8,243 nucleotides of DNA. Origin: an uncultured Oscillibacter sp. Lineage in GTDB: Bacteria > Bacillota > Clostridia > Oscillospirales > Oscillospiraceae. Location: positions 1-8,243 of the forward strand of contig CAJTJA010000087.1 of NCBI GenBank assembly GCA_910576845.1, read 5' to 3'. The notes beneath the pieces were generated by a model that was given only the letters and a program-made list of their open reading frames with translations, did not search any database and was not told where the DNA came from. The position numbers and the translations under genes were made by a program. Shown one piece after another: positions 1-5,063 of this stretch. How positions within the stretch are numbered: position 1 is the first letter of the stretch; each line of letters begins with the position of its first letter.

Positions 1-270
1 ATGAGCGTCTGCTCCACCTCCTGCATCGGCTGCGGCCTGTGCCAGAAGGAGTGCAGGAAGGATGCCATCCACGTTGAAAATGGCGTGGCCGTCATTGACT
101 ATGATAAGTGCGTGGGCTGCAAGCTCTGCACCAAGGTCTGCCCGCGGGACGCCATCCTTCCTGTGGCTACCGCTGAGGAGAAGGAAAAGTACAAGGCTGT
201 CAAGAAGGCTCAGGCTGAAAAAGTCAAGGCTGCGGCTGAGGCCAAGGCGGCGGAGCCCGCCGGAAAGTAA
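1..270 (+). CDS. rnfB: Rnf electron-transport complex subunit B, C-terminal part (5' end outside window)
   Basis: This is the end of a ferredoxin-type protein. The visible 89 residues carry two complete [4Fe-4S] CxxCxxCxxxC motifs: Cys8/11/14/18, and Cys37/40/43/47 followed by Pro. A Lys/Ala/Glu-rich tail runs from about residue 60 to the TAA stop. The spacing and wording (SCIGCGLC, then VIDYDKCVGC) match the C-terminal dicluster domain of RnfB, the iron-sulfur subunit of the membrane Rnf complex that couples ferredoxin oxidation to NAD+ reduction and ion pumping. Full RnfB is roughly 260 residues or more, with an N-terminal membrane anchor and a further Fe-S motif. The ATG at base 1 is therefore probably an internal Met and the gene is cut by the window edge. 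A strong terminator follows, consistent with rnfB being last in its operon. A free-standing small ferredoxin starting at base 1 is possible but less likely. Confidence 0.82.
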   Translation: MSVCSTSCIGCGLCQKECRKDAIHVENGVAVIDYDKCVGCKLCTKVCPRDAILPVATAEEKEKYKAVKKAQAEKVKAAAEAKAAEPAGK

Positions 271-300
271 GCCGCCCGTATTATATTGCCGCATGAGGAA

Positions 301-333
301 AAATGCCCCGGACCAAGGTCCGGGGCATTTCCG
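301..333 (+). terminator. Intrinsic terminator after rnfB
   Basis: A perfect inverted repeat has arms 301-313 (AAATGCCCCGGAC) and 318-330 (GTCCGGGGCATTT) with a CAAG loop. The A-rich 5' flank and T-rich 3' flank would let it work in both directions. It lies 31 bases after the rnfB stop and separates the rnf transcript from the folate operon. Confidence 0.88.
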
Positions 334-363
334 TTTGTCAAAGAGCAGGAGGAGCGATTCGGC

Positions 364-414
364 GGGAGGGAAGAGGGGCAAAGGGAAGAGGGGCAAAGGG
401 AAAACGGGCAGGGG
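364..414 (+). repeat. G-run cluster with a 15-bp tandem repeat (possible G-quadruplexes)
   Basis: Eight runs of 3-4 G lie on the plus strand at 364-366, 368-370, 375-378, 383-385, 390-393, 398-400, 406-408 and 411-414, separated by 1-5 bases. Two exact copies of a 15-mer (GGGAAGAGGGGCAAA) sit at 368-382 and 383-397, and a degenerate third copy at 398-410. The pattern meets the usual G3+N1-7 rule twice over. It lies between the rnf terminator and the folT promoter, and no gene in this stretch is credible. Its function is unknown; it may simply be a slippage-prone repeat. Confidence 0.75.
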
Positions 415-449
415 TTTAAATGGATTTTTAGGGAATTTAGCGGATGGCC

Positions 450-478
450 TTGTATTTTTCCGGAAGTTGGTATATGAT
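450..478 (+). promoter_or_regulatory. Sigma-A-type promoter of the folT-folC operon
   Basis: A -35 box TTGTAT (450-455) and a -10 box TATGAT (473-478) are separated by exactly 17 bases. Transcription would begin near 485, giving a leader of about 195 nucleotides that contains the whole THF riboswitch. A short hairpin (489-494 with 499-504) would form at the very 5' end of that leader. Confidence 0.68.
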
Positions 479-512
479 AAAGCAGATCCCCGGCAGGAGC
501 CGGGAGAACAAA

Positions 513-618
513 GGCAGAGTAGGGACACGCGTGTAAAAGTGCCGGAGAGACGGGGAGTTGCTTTCCGGACGAAGGGGGGACATTTCCCTCCGCAGTGCGC
601 GTCCCGCATCCCGCTGCC
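513..618 (+). promoter_or_regulatory. Tetrahydrofolate (THF) riboswitch aptamer
   Basis: The sequence follows the known folT-associated THF aptamer. P1 is GGCAG 513-517 with CTGCC 614-618. The conserved AGAGTAG follows at 516-522. P2 is GGGAC 522-526 with GTCCC 601-605. A CGCGT..AAGTG junction spans 528-541. P3 is CCGGA 542-546 with TCCGG 564-568, with a GGGGAG-containing loop. The conserved ACGAAG (569-574) leads into P4 (574-580 with 585-591, one G-U pair). A GCATCC segment at 606-611 can form a pseudoknot with the P3 loop (GGGA 553-556 with TCCC 609-612). The junction has a few extra bases (GTAAAAGTG) compared with the version I know. It lies directly upstream of a folate-family ECF transporter and folC, which is the expected regulon. 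Binding of reduced folates should lower expression. Confidence 0.92.
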
Positions 619-671
619 GCATAAAGGAACGGGCTTCCTCTGTGCGGCATACTGCCGCAATTTAGAGGAGG
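614..671 (+). promoter_or_regulatory. Riboswitch expression platform sequestering the folT Shine-Dalgarno site
   Basis: Two mutually exclusive folds can be read directly. OFF: CTTCCTCT (634-641) pairs with the Shine-Dalgarno AGAGGAGG (664-671), one G-U pair, stacked on TGCGGCA (643-649) with TGCCGCA (653-659), loop TAC. ON: the same TGCGGCA pairs instead with TGCCGCA 615-621, which contains most of the 3' strand of aptamer helix P1. AGGAA 625-629 then pairs with TTCCT 635-639, and the ribosome site is left free. The 8-mer CTGCCGCA occurs twice (614-621 and 652-659), giving the two partners. Ligand-stabilised P1 should thus favour the OFF hairpin. There is no T-run, so control is translational. 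Confidence 0.8.
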
Positions 672-679
672 TTTTTCTT

Positions 680-1231
680 ATGCCTAAAATGAATGTGAGA
701 AGAATGTGCTACGCTGCGCTGCTGGCAGCCATGTACCTGCCCCTGTCGCTTTACGCGGCGGTGCAGGTGGGGAACGTGCGGATTTCCTTCGGTTCTTTGC
801 CGGTGGTCATTGCCGCCCTGCTCTTCGGTCCGGTGGACGCGGTGATCGTGGCCATGGTAGGTGAGTTTTTCAAGCAGATTTTGACATATGGCGTCACATA
901 TACTACGGTGCTGTATTTGATTCCCCCGGCCCTCCGGGGTCTGGCGGTGGGGCTGGGAGCTTTGGCCCTCCGGGGGCGGGGACAGCGTCTGGAGGAGCGC
1001 CGGACCCTGTGCTATGCCGTCTGCATCGCCGCGGCAGTCTGCACCACCGTGGGCAACACCCTGGTGAACTGGCTGGACAGCGTGCTGATGGGCTACTATT
1101 TTCCCGGCCTGATTCTGGGGGATTTTGCCTGGAGGCTGGTGGTGGGCATGATCAACGCTGTGGTGATGTCCTCTCTGGCAATTCCGCTGGTAAAGGCCCT
1201 CCGGCAGCGAAACGCCGCCTGGAGCCTGTAA
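680..1231 (+). CDS. folT: ECF transporter substrate-binding (S) component, folate family
   Basis: This 183-residue, strongly hydrophobic protein has about five or six membrane segments (roughly residues 9-30, 38-62, 72-97, 108-128, 140-175). It is the S component that binds the vitamin in the membrane and docks onto the shared EcfA/EcfA'/EcfT energy module, which is not encoded in this window. The motif VRISFGSLPVVIAALLFGP (33-51) is the typical first block of the FolT-like family. The THF riboswitch upstream and the folC gene downstream make folate the likely substrate. The start is ATG 680, 8 bases after the AGAGGAGG site that the riboswitch masks. The same frame stays open upstream to base 62, but that part overlaps rnfB and the riboswitch and is not coding. 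The stop is 13 bases before the folC start. Substrate identity comes from context; the transporter type is clear from the protein. Confidence 0.9.
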   Translation: MPKMNVRRMCYAALLAAMYLPLSLYAAVQVGNVRISFGSLPVVIAALLFGPVDAVIVAMVGEFFKQILTYGVTYTTVLYLIPPALRGLAVGLGALALRGRGQRLEERRTLCYAVCIAAAVCTTVGNTLVNWLDSVLMGYYFPGLILGDFAWRLVVGMINAVVMSSLAIPLVKALRQRNAAWSL

Positions 1232-1244
1232 GGGAGGGGCCGGC

Positions 1245-2537
1245 ATGACGGGAGAAGAGGCCGTGGCCTACATCCACTCCTATGGCTGGGAGACCCGCGC
1301 CCCGGGGCTGGACCGTATCCGGGAACTGCTCCGCCGTTTGGGGGAACCGCAGAGGGATTTGAGATTTATTCATGTGGCGGGGACCAATGGCAAGGGCAGC
1401 GTCTGCGCATGCCTGGCCTCTGTGCTGGAGGCGGCGGGATATCGGGTGGGGCTGAACACCTCGCCCCATCTGGAGCGCTTCCACGAGCGCATCCGGGTGA
1501 ACGGGAAAGAGATTTCCGGCGAAGACCTTGGGGCTGTGATGGACATTGTCCGGCCTGCCGCGGAGGCGATGCAGGCGCATCCCACGGAGTTTGAGCTGAT
1601 CACCGCCGCCGCATTTCTGTACTTCCGCCAGAAGCGGTGCGATATCGTGGTTCTGGAGACCGGCCTGGGCGGCGCTCTGGACGCCTCCAATGTCATTGAC
1701 ACCCCCGAGCTGGCGGTGCTCACCGCCATGGGCATGGACCACGCCGCTATCCTGGGTCCCACTCTCCGTGACGTGGCCGCCGCAAAGGCGGGCATTGTCA
1801 AGCCGGAGGGAACTGTGCTAAGCCGGGGCGGCTGCCCTGAAGCGGACGAGGTGTTCCGCCAGGTCTGCCGGGAGCGGGGAGCGGCGCTGACGGAGCTGGA
1901 TATCTCCCGGCTGACGGTCCGGAAGCTGGGGCTGGAGGGTGCGGTTTTCGACTTTGCCCCCTGGGAGAATCTGACTATTCCCCTGGCAGGGGCCTATCAG
2001 GCGGAGAACGCCGCCTTGGCTTTAACGGCCTTGGAGGTTTTGCGGACAAAGGGCTGGAACATTCCGGACAGGGCAGTCCGGCAGGGACTGGCGGCAGTCC
2101 GCTGGCCTGGGCGCTTCGAGGTTTTGGGAAGAGACCCCGTCTTCCTTCTGGACGGCGCTCATAATGCCCACGGTATGCGGGCGGCGGTGGAGAGCCTGCG
2201 GACATTTTTCCCCGGACGGCGGATGACAGTCCTCCTGGGAATCCTGGCGGACAAGGATGCCGGGGAGATGCTGGACCTGCTGGCCCCCCTGGCGGAGCGG
2301 GTCTTCGTTCTCCGGCCGGACAGCCCCCGGGCCATGGACCCGGCGGCGCTGTGTTCTCTCTTGGCGGAACGGGGGGTGGAAGCCCGGCCCTGCGGTTCTG
2401 TGGAGGAGGGAATCCGGTCTGCCTTGAAGACGGCGGGGACGAATGGGGCGGTCTGCGCTCTGGGGTCCCTGTATCTATGCGGCGCGGTCCGGACCGCGTA
2501 TTTTCAGAAATTTTCCCGGCCCTCCGCCGCTCCCTGA
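1245..2537 (+). CDS. folC: Folylpolyglutamate synthase / dihydrofolate synthase
   Basis: This Mur-ligase-family enzyme adds glutamate to folates by an ATP-dependent acyl-phosphate route (and in many bacteria to dihydropteroate), which retains folate in the cytoplasm and makes it a better cofactor. At 430 residues it has the usual length. The P-loop HVAGTNGKGS is at 43-52 with Lys50. SPHLERFHERI follows at 73-83, then VLETGLGGALDASN (136-149), MDHAAILG (164-171) and AAKAGIVKP with the probable carbamylated Lys181. The C-terminal domain starts near WPGRFEVL and contains DGAHN with Asp303 and His306. The ATG at 1245 has a GGGAGGGG site 6 bases upstream and follows the folT stop closely, so the two genes share the riboswitch-controlled transcript. 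Uptake plus polyglutamylation is a coherent salvage pair. Whether it also has dihydrofolate synthase activity cannot be told from sequence alone. Confidence 0.96.
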   Translation: MTGEEAVAYIHSYGWETRAPGLDRIRELLRRLGEPQRDLRFIHVAGTNGKGSVCACLASVLEAAGYRVGLNTSPHLERFHERIRVNGKEISGEDLGAVMDIVRPAAEAMQAHPTEFELITAAAFLYFRQKRCDIVVLETGLGGALDASNVIDTPELAVLTAMGMDHAAILGPTLRDVAAAKAGIVKPEGTVLSRGGCPEADEVFRQVCRERGAALTELDISRLTVRKLGLEGAVFDFAPWENLTIPLAGAYQAENAALALTALEVLRTKGWNIPDRAVRQGLAAVRWPGRFEVLGRDPVFLLDGAHNAHGMRAAVESLRTFFPGRRMTVLLGILADKDAGEMLDLLAPLAERVFVLRPDSPRAMDPAALCSLLAERGVEARPCGSVEEGIRSALKTAGTNGAVCALGSLYLCGAVRTAYFQKFSRPSAAP

Positions 2538-2558
2538 GCGGAAGGGCGGGGAACCTGG

Positions 2559-2592
2559 CAGGCCCGCACACAGCGGGCCTGTGTTCTCTTTT
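2559..2592 (+). terminator. Intrinsic terminator after folC
   Basis: CAGGCCCGC (2559-2567) pairs perfectly with GCGGGCCTG (2573-2581), loop ACACA, and is followed by the T-rich TGTTCTCTTTT. It lies 22 bases after the folC stop and ends the folT-folC transcript. Confidence 0.82.
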
Positions 2593-2636
2593 AGCGGGGA
2601 AAATCATCCGTTTTCAGGAAAACCAGGGGGGAAAAG

Positions 2637-2678
2637 CCCCTCCGATGGCTTGACAAGCGGAGGGGATGCCTTTATTAT
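2637..2678 (+). promoter_or_regulatory. Consensus promoter with its -35 box inside a dyad
   Basis: A perfect -35 TTGACA (2650-2655), a 17-base spacer and a -10 TATTAT (2673-2678) predict transcription from about 2685 into the RNA methyltransferase gene. The -35 box sits in the loop of an 8-bp perfect dyad, CCCCTCCG (2637-2644) with CGGAGGGG (2658-2665). The dyad could be a second terminator for readthrough from folC (it is followed by TGCCTTTATTAT) or an operator overlapping the promoter. CCCCT 2637-2641 can also pair with AGGGG 2625-2629. Confidence 0.72.
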
Positions 2679-2714
2679 AAGAAAGAATCAACGCTTTTCC
2701 GCGGGCGTAGCGGG

Positions 2715-2741
2715 CCGTTTCCGGCACAATGCCGGAAGCGG
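2715..2741 (+). other. Stable leader hairpin just upstream of the methyltransferase ribosome site
   Basis: TTCCGGCA (2719-2726) pairs perfectly with TGCCGGAA (2730-2737), loop CAA. Pairs 2715-2718 with 2738-2741 (one G-U) extend the helix to 12 bp. It ends 4 bases before the AGAGGAGG ribosome site at 2746-2753. It contains an in-frame ATG (2729) that would therefore be buried, which argues against that ATG as the start. Confidence 0.65.
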
Positions 2742-2761
2742 AGGGAGAGGAGGCTGTCGGC

Positions 2762-3544
2762 GTGGAGAGCATCACCAGTAAGAGCAACCCCCTCTGCGTG
2801 CACCTGCGGAAGCTGTCCTCCTCCCGTTCCTACCGCGAGGAAACGGGAGAATTTTTGTGCGACAGTCCCAAGCTTCTCCGAGAGGCGGAGCTCTGGGGCG
2901 CTGACATTCGGGCTCTGCTCTGCACGGAAGGGGTGGAGGTGTCCCGGGAGCTGGAGGGACGGATTTCCCGGGCGGCGCGGGTCAGCGAAAGCGTCATGCG
3001 CTCCGTCAGCCCCATGGAGACCCCCCAGGGAGTGGTGTTTTCCTGCCGATCCCCCGGCTATGCCCCGCCGGAGCGGCTGGAGCCCAATGAGCGTGGACGG
3101 ATGCGTTTCTTGGTGCTGGACGGCGTGCAGGACCCGGGCAACGTGGGGACCATCCTCCGGACGGCGGATGCTTTCGGGACCACGGTGATTCTGCTCCCCG
3201 GCTGTGCCGATCTGGAGAACCCCAAGACCCTCCGGGCGGGAATGGGTGTTCATTTCCGTTCCGCCATTTACCGCTGTACGCTGGCGGAGCTGACGGCTCT
3301 GCTGGATGAGGCGGGCCTGCCCCTTTACGGCGCGGCCCTGCGGGAGGACACGGCGGATGTGCGTCAGGTGGACCTGAGCCGCTGCGCCATAGCGGTGGGC
3401 AGCGAGGGCCGGGGCCTCTCGGCGGAGGTGCTGGCAGTCTGCCGCCGGACGGTCCGCATCCCTATGGAGCCCCGGTGCGAGTCCCTGAACGCCGCGTCGG
3501 CGGCGTCGGTGCTGCTGTGGGAGGCGGCCCGGAGGGATTTGTGA
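2762..3544 (+). CDS. SpoU/TrmH-family RNA 2'-O-methyltransferase
   Basis: This 260-residue SPOUT-class enzyme transfers a methyl group from S-adenosylmethionine to a ribose 2'-OH of rRNA or tRNA. The start is taken as GTG 2762: AGAGGAGG (2746-2753) is 8 bases upstream, and the resulting N-terminus (MESITSKSNPLCVHLRKL) is the usual opening of this family. The upstream in-frame ATG at 2729 lies inside a hairpin with no ribosome site. The N-terminal substrate-binding region (about 1-105) precedes the knotted catalytic domain. Motif 1 is LDGVQDPGNVGTILRTADAFG (119-139, Asn127 and Arg133), motif 2 VGSEGRGLS (212-220, Glu215), and motif 3 ESLNAASAASVLLWE (around Asn243). These are the SpoU signatures. 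The exact target nucleotide cannot be assigned; it resembles the YsgA/RlmB-like group. It appears to be a single-gene transcript with its own promoter. Confidence 0.93.
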   Translation: MESITSKSNPLCVHLRKLSSSRSYREETGEFLCDSPKLLREAELWGADIRALLCTEGVEVSRELEGRISRAARVSESVMRSVSPMETPQGVVFSCRSPGYAPPERLEPNERGRMRFLVLDGVQDPGNVGTILRTADAFGTTVILLPGCADLENPKTLRAGMGVHFRSAIYRCTLAELTALLDEAGLPLYGAALREDTADVRQVDLSRCAIAVGSEGRGLSAEVLAVCRRTVRIPMEPRCESLNAASAASVLLWEAARRDL

Positions 3545-3658
3545 GCGGATGGAAGGAAACGCCATGGGGCGCCCATCCCTGCTGGGACTGCCCTTCCGCA
3601 TCAGATTCTCCGAACAGGAGAACCGGCTGGCTGCGGGGCAAAATTTCAAAAATAACGC
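3545..3658 (+). other. Intergenic region after the methyltransferase gene
   Basis: There is no credible gene here. A 6-bp hairpin, TTCTCC (3606-3611) with GGAGAA (3617-3622), is followed by no T-run. GCGG/CCGC plus AAGG/CCTT can pair across about 3545-3599 around a smaller ATGGG/CCCAT stem, so the 3' end of the transcript may be structured. I see no classic terminator before the A/T-rich dyad at 3650-3677. Confidence 0.4.
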
Positions 3659-3687
3659 TTGCATTTTGCGTTTATTTATAATAGGAT
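3650..3687 (+). promoter_or_regulatory. Probable promoter of dprA, overlapping an A/T-rich hairpin
   Basis: A -35 box TTGCAT (3659-3664) and a -10-like TAGGAT (3682-3687) are 17 bases apart; a perfect TATAAT lies at 3677-3682 but is only 12 bases from that -35. Transcription would start around 3690-3694. AAATAACGC (3650-3658) pairs with GCGTT.ATTT (3668-3677, one bulged T), placing the -35 in the loop. This hairpin could also terminate the preceding gene, since it is followed by ATAAT. Confidence 0.5.
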
Positions 3688-3697
3688 GAAAAACCTT

Positions 3698-3783
3698 AGA
3701 GTCTGTTTGGAAACCGGCGGAATGCCGGGCAGGCGCAGATTTTTTGTCAGGCACAGCGCTCTGGCGGTTTTGAAACAGACTCT
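3698..3783. repeat. 86-bp imperfect inverted repeat in the dprA leader
   Basis: AGAGTCTGTTT (3698-3708) pairs perfectly with AAACAGACTCT (3773-3783). After a 2x2 mismatch, AAACCG (3711-3716) pairs with CGGTTT (3765-3770), giving 17 of 19 matched positions per arm. The 48-base interior contains smaller possible stems (CCGGC/GCCGG 3714-3728, GCGC 3733-3736 with 3756-3759) and a T6 run (3740-3745). It begins about where transcription should start and ends 4 bases before the dprA ribosome site. The terminal-repeat look suggests a small non-autonomous insertion element (MITE-like), but no clear target duplication flanks it. The alternative is a regulatory 5' leader hairpin. Confidence 0.7.
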
Positions 3784-3803
3784 GGCAAAAGGAGGGGCGG
3801 GAC

Positions 3804-4997
3804 ATGCTGAAATATTGGGTATGGCTTGCGGAGCTGCCGGGGCTGGACAATCAGGCGCGGCTGGCGCTTCTGCGGCACTTCGGTTCACCGGAGAGCCTCT
3901 TCTTCGCCGACCGGGAGGAGCTGCTCCTGGCGGAGGACGCGCCCCAGACCGAGCTGGACCATGACATCTCCGCGGCAGACCGGATTCTGGCGGACTGCCA
4001 GCGGCTGGGACTGCGCATATTGACGATTCAGGACGCGGAGTACCCTAAGCGGTTGCGCAATATTTTTGACCCGCCGGTTTTGCTGTATGTGAAGGGCCGC
4101 CTGCCCGCCTTTGACGAGGAGGCTGCCGTGGCTGTGGTGGGCACACGAAAATGCACACCCTACGGCATTGCCAGTGCCGAGCGGCTGAGCCGGGAGCTGT
4201 CGTCCTGCGGGGCGGTAGTGGTGACGGGCCTTGCCAAAGGAGTGGATTCCGCCGCTGCCCGAGGGGCTCTCCGGGCGGGAGGCGCTGTGGTGGGCGTAAC
4301 GGGCAACGGCCTGGATGTCTACTACCCCCATGAGAGCCGGGAGCTTTATGACGATGTGGCCGCCGCCGGCGCGCTGATTTCCGAATACCCGCCGGGAGCG
4401 GAGCCCGCCCGGCAGCACTTTCCGGCACGAAACCGGATTATGGCCGGACTCAGCGTCGCGGCGCTGGTGGTGGAGGCCCCGGAGCGCAGCGGCGCGCTGA
4501 TTACCGCCGGCCTTGCCCTGGAACAGGGGCGGGATGTGTATGCTGTTCCGGGTCCCATTGACGCCCCGGCCAGTGCCGGCTGCAACCGTCTCATCCGGGA
4601 CGGTGCGGGCCTGGCCGCCAGCGGCTGGGATGTTCTGCGGGACTATGAGGCGCGCTTTCCAAACAGGCTGCACCCCCTGGGAGAGCTTCCGCAATGGACG
4701 CCCCTTCCTGTCCGGCGGAGGCTGGAAGAGGGGGATTTGCCAAAATCAGAGACGGGGGAAAGGGCGGCGCAGCCGCAGACCCTTCCAACGATTGGCCCTG
4801 AGGGCCTGACGGATGACCAGATTGCCCTTCTGCGGGTGCTGGAGACGGAAAAGCCCATTCAGGTGGACGATTTGATTTTGTCCGCCGGCATTCCCGCCCG
4901 GCGGGTCTCGTCGGCGCTGACGGTGCTGGAAATTGACGGCTGCGTCTGTCAGCACAGCGGAAAACGCTACACCAGAATTGTGACGCTGGCAGAATAA
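3804..4997 (+). CDS. dprA: DNA-processing protein DprA (Smf)
   Basis: DprA binds single-stranded DNA entering during natural transformation, protects it and loads RecA onto it in the cytoplasm. This 397-residue version has the full domain set. An N-terminal helical SAM-like domain covers about residues 1-75. The Rossmann-like DNA-binding core has VVGTRKCTPYG (111-121), GLAKGVDSAA (142-151) and HFPARNRIMAGLS (205-217). A C-terminal winged-helix domain (about 333-397) follows, after a low-complexity linker around 290-330. The start ATG 3804 has AAAGGAGGGG 6 bases upstream. It lies 66 bases before topA with no terminator between them; dprA-topA is a familiar Firmicutes gene order, so cotranscription is likely. 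In many Clostridia dprA is kept without proven competence, so its physiological role here is uncertain. Confidence 0.96.
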   Translation: MLKYWVWLAELPGLDNQARLALLRHFGSPESLFFADREELLLAEDAPQTELDHDISAADRILADCQRLGLRILTIQDAEYPKRLRNIFDPPVLLYVKGRLPAFDEEAAVAVVGTRKCTPYGIASAERLSRELSSCGAVVVTGLAKGVDSAAARGALRAGGAVVGVTGNGLDVYYPHESRELYDDVAAAGALISEYPPGAEPARQHFPARNRIMAGLSVAALVVEAPERSGALITAGLALEQGRDVYAVPGPIDAPASAGCNRLIRDGAGLAASGWDVLRDYEARFPNRLHPLGELPQWTPLPVRRRLEEGDLPKSETGERAAQPQTLPTIGPEGLTDDQIALLRVLETEKPIQVDDLILSAGIPARRVSSALTVLEIDGCVCQHSGKRYTRIVTLAE

Positions 4998-5030
4998 CGC
5001 GGATGTGAAATCTGCATTGATTAATTCCTC

Positions 5031-5058
5031 TTCCCGCGGGGCGGGAGACACACGGAGG
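5031..5058 (+). other. Small hairpin and ribosome binding site ahead of topA
   Basis: In the 66-base dprA-topA gap, TCCCGC (5032-5037) pairs with GCGGGA (5041-5046), loop GGG. The topA ribosome site GGAGG (5054-5058) follows 7 bases later, and ATG is 5 bases further on. There is no T-run, so it is not a terminator. I see no convincing promoter in the gap. Confidence 0.45.
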
Positions 5059-5063
5059 TAGCT

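Noticed and set aside
210..650. 146-residue minus-strand reading frame
   Set aside because: It runs antisense across the terminator, the G-run repeat (giving CPFSLCPSSLCPSSL) and the riboswitch; no family resemblance or ribosome site.
62..679. Upstream in-frame extension of folT
   Set aside because: It overlaps rnfB, the terminator and the THF riboswitch, and its translation is low-complexity Arg/Gly. The riboswitch-controlled ribosome site fixes the start at 680.
2729..2761. ATG 2729 as the methyltransferase start
   Set aside because: It lies inside a 12-bp hairpin with no ribosome site; GTG 2762 has an ideal one and the expected N-terminus.
2675..3850. 391-residue minus-strand reading frame
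   Set aside because: Shadow of the methyltransferase gene and flanking promoters; the composition (His, Arg, Gln, Pro-rich) is typical of antisense frames in GC-rich genes.
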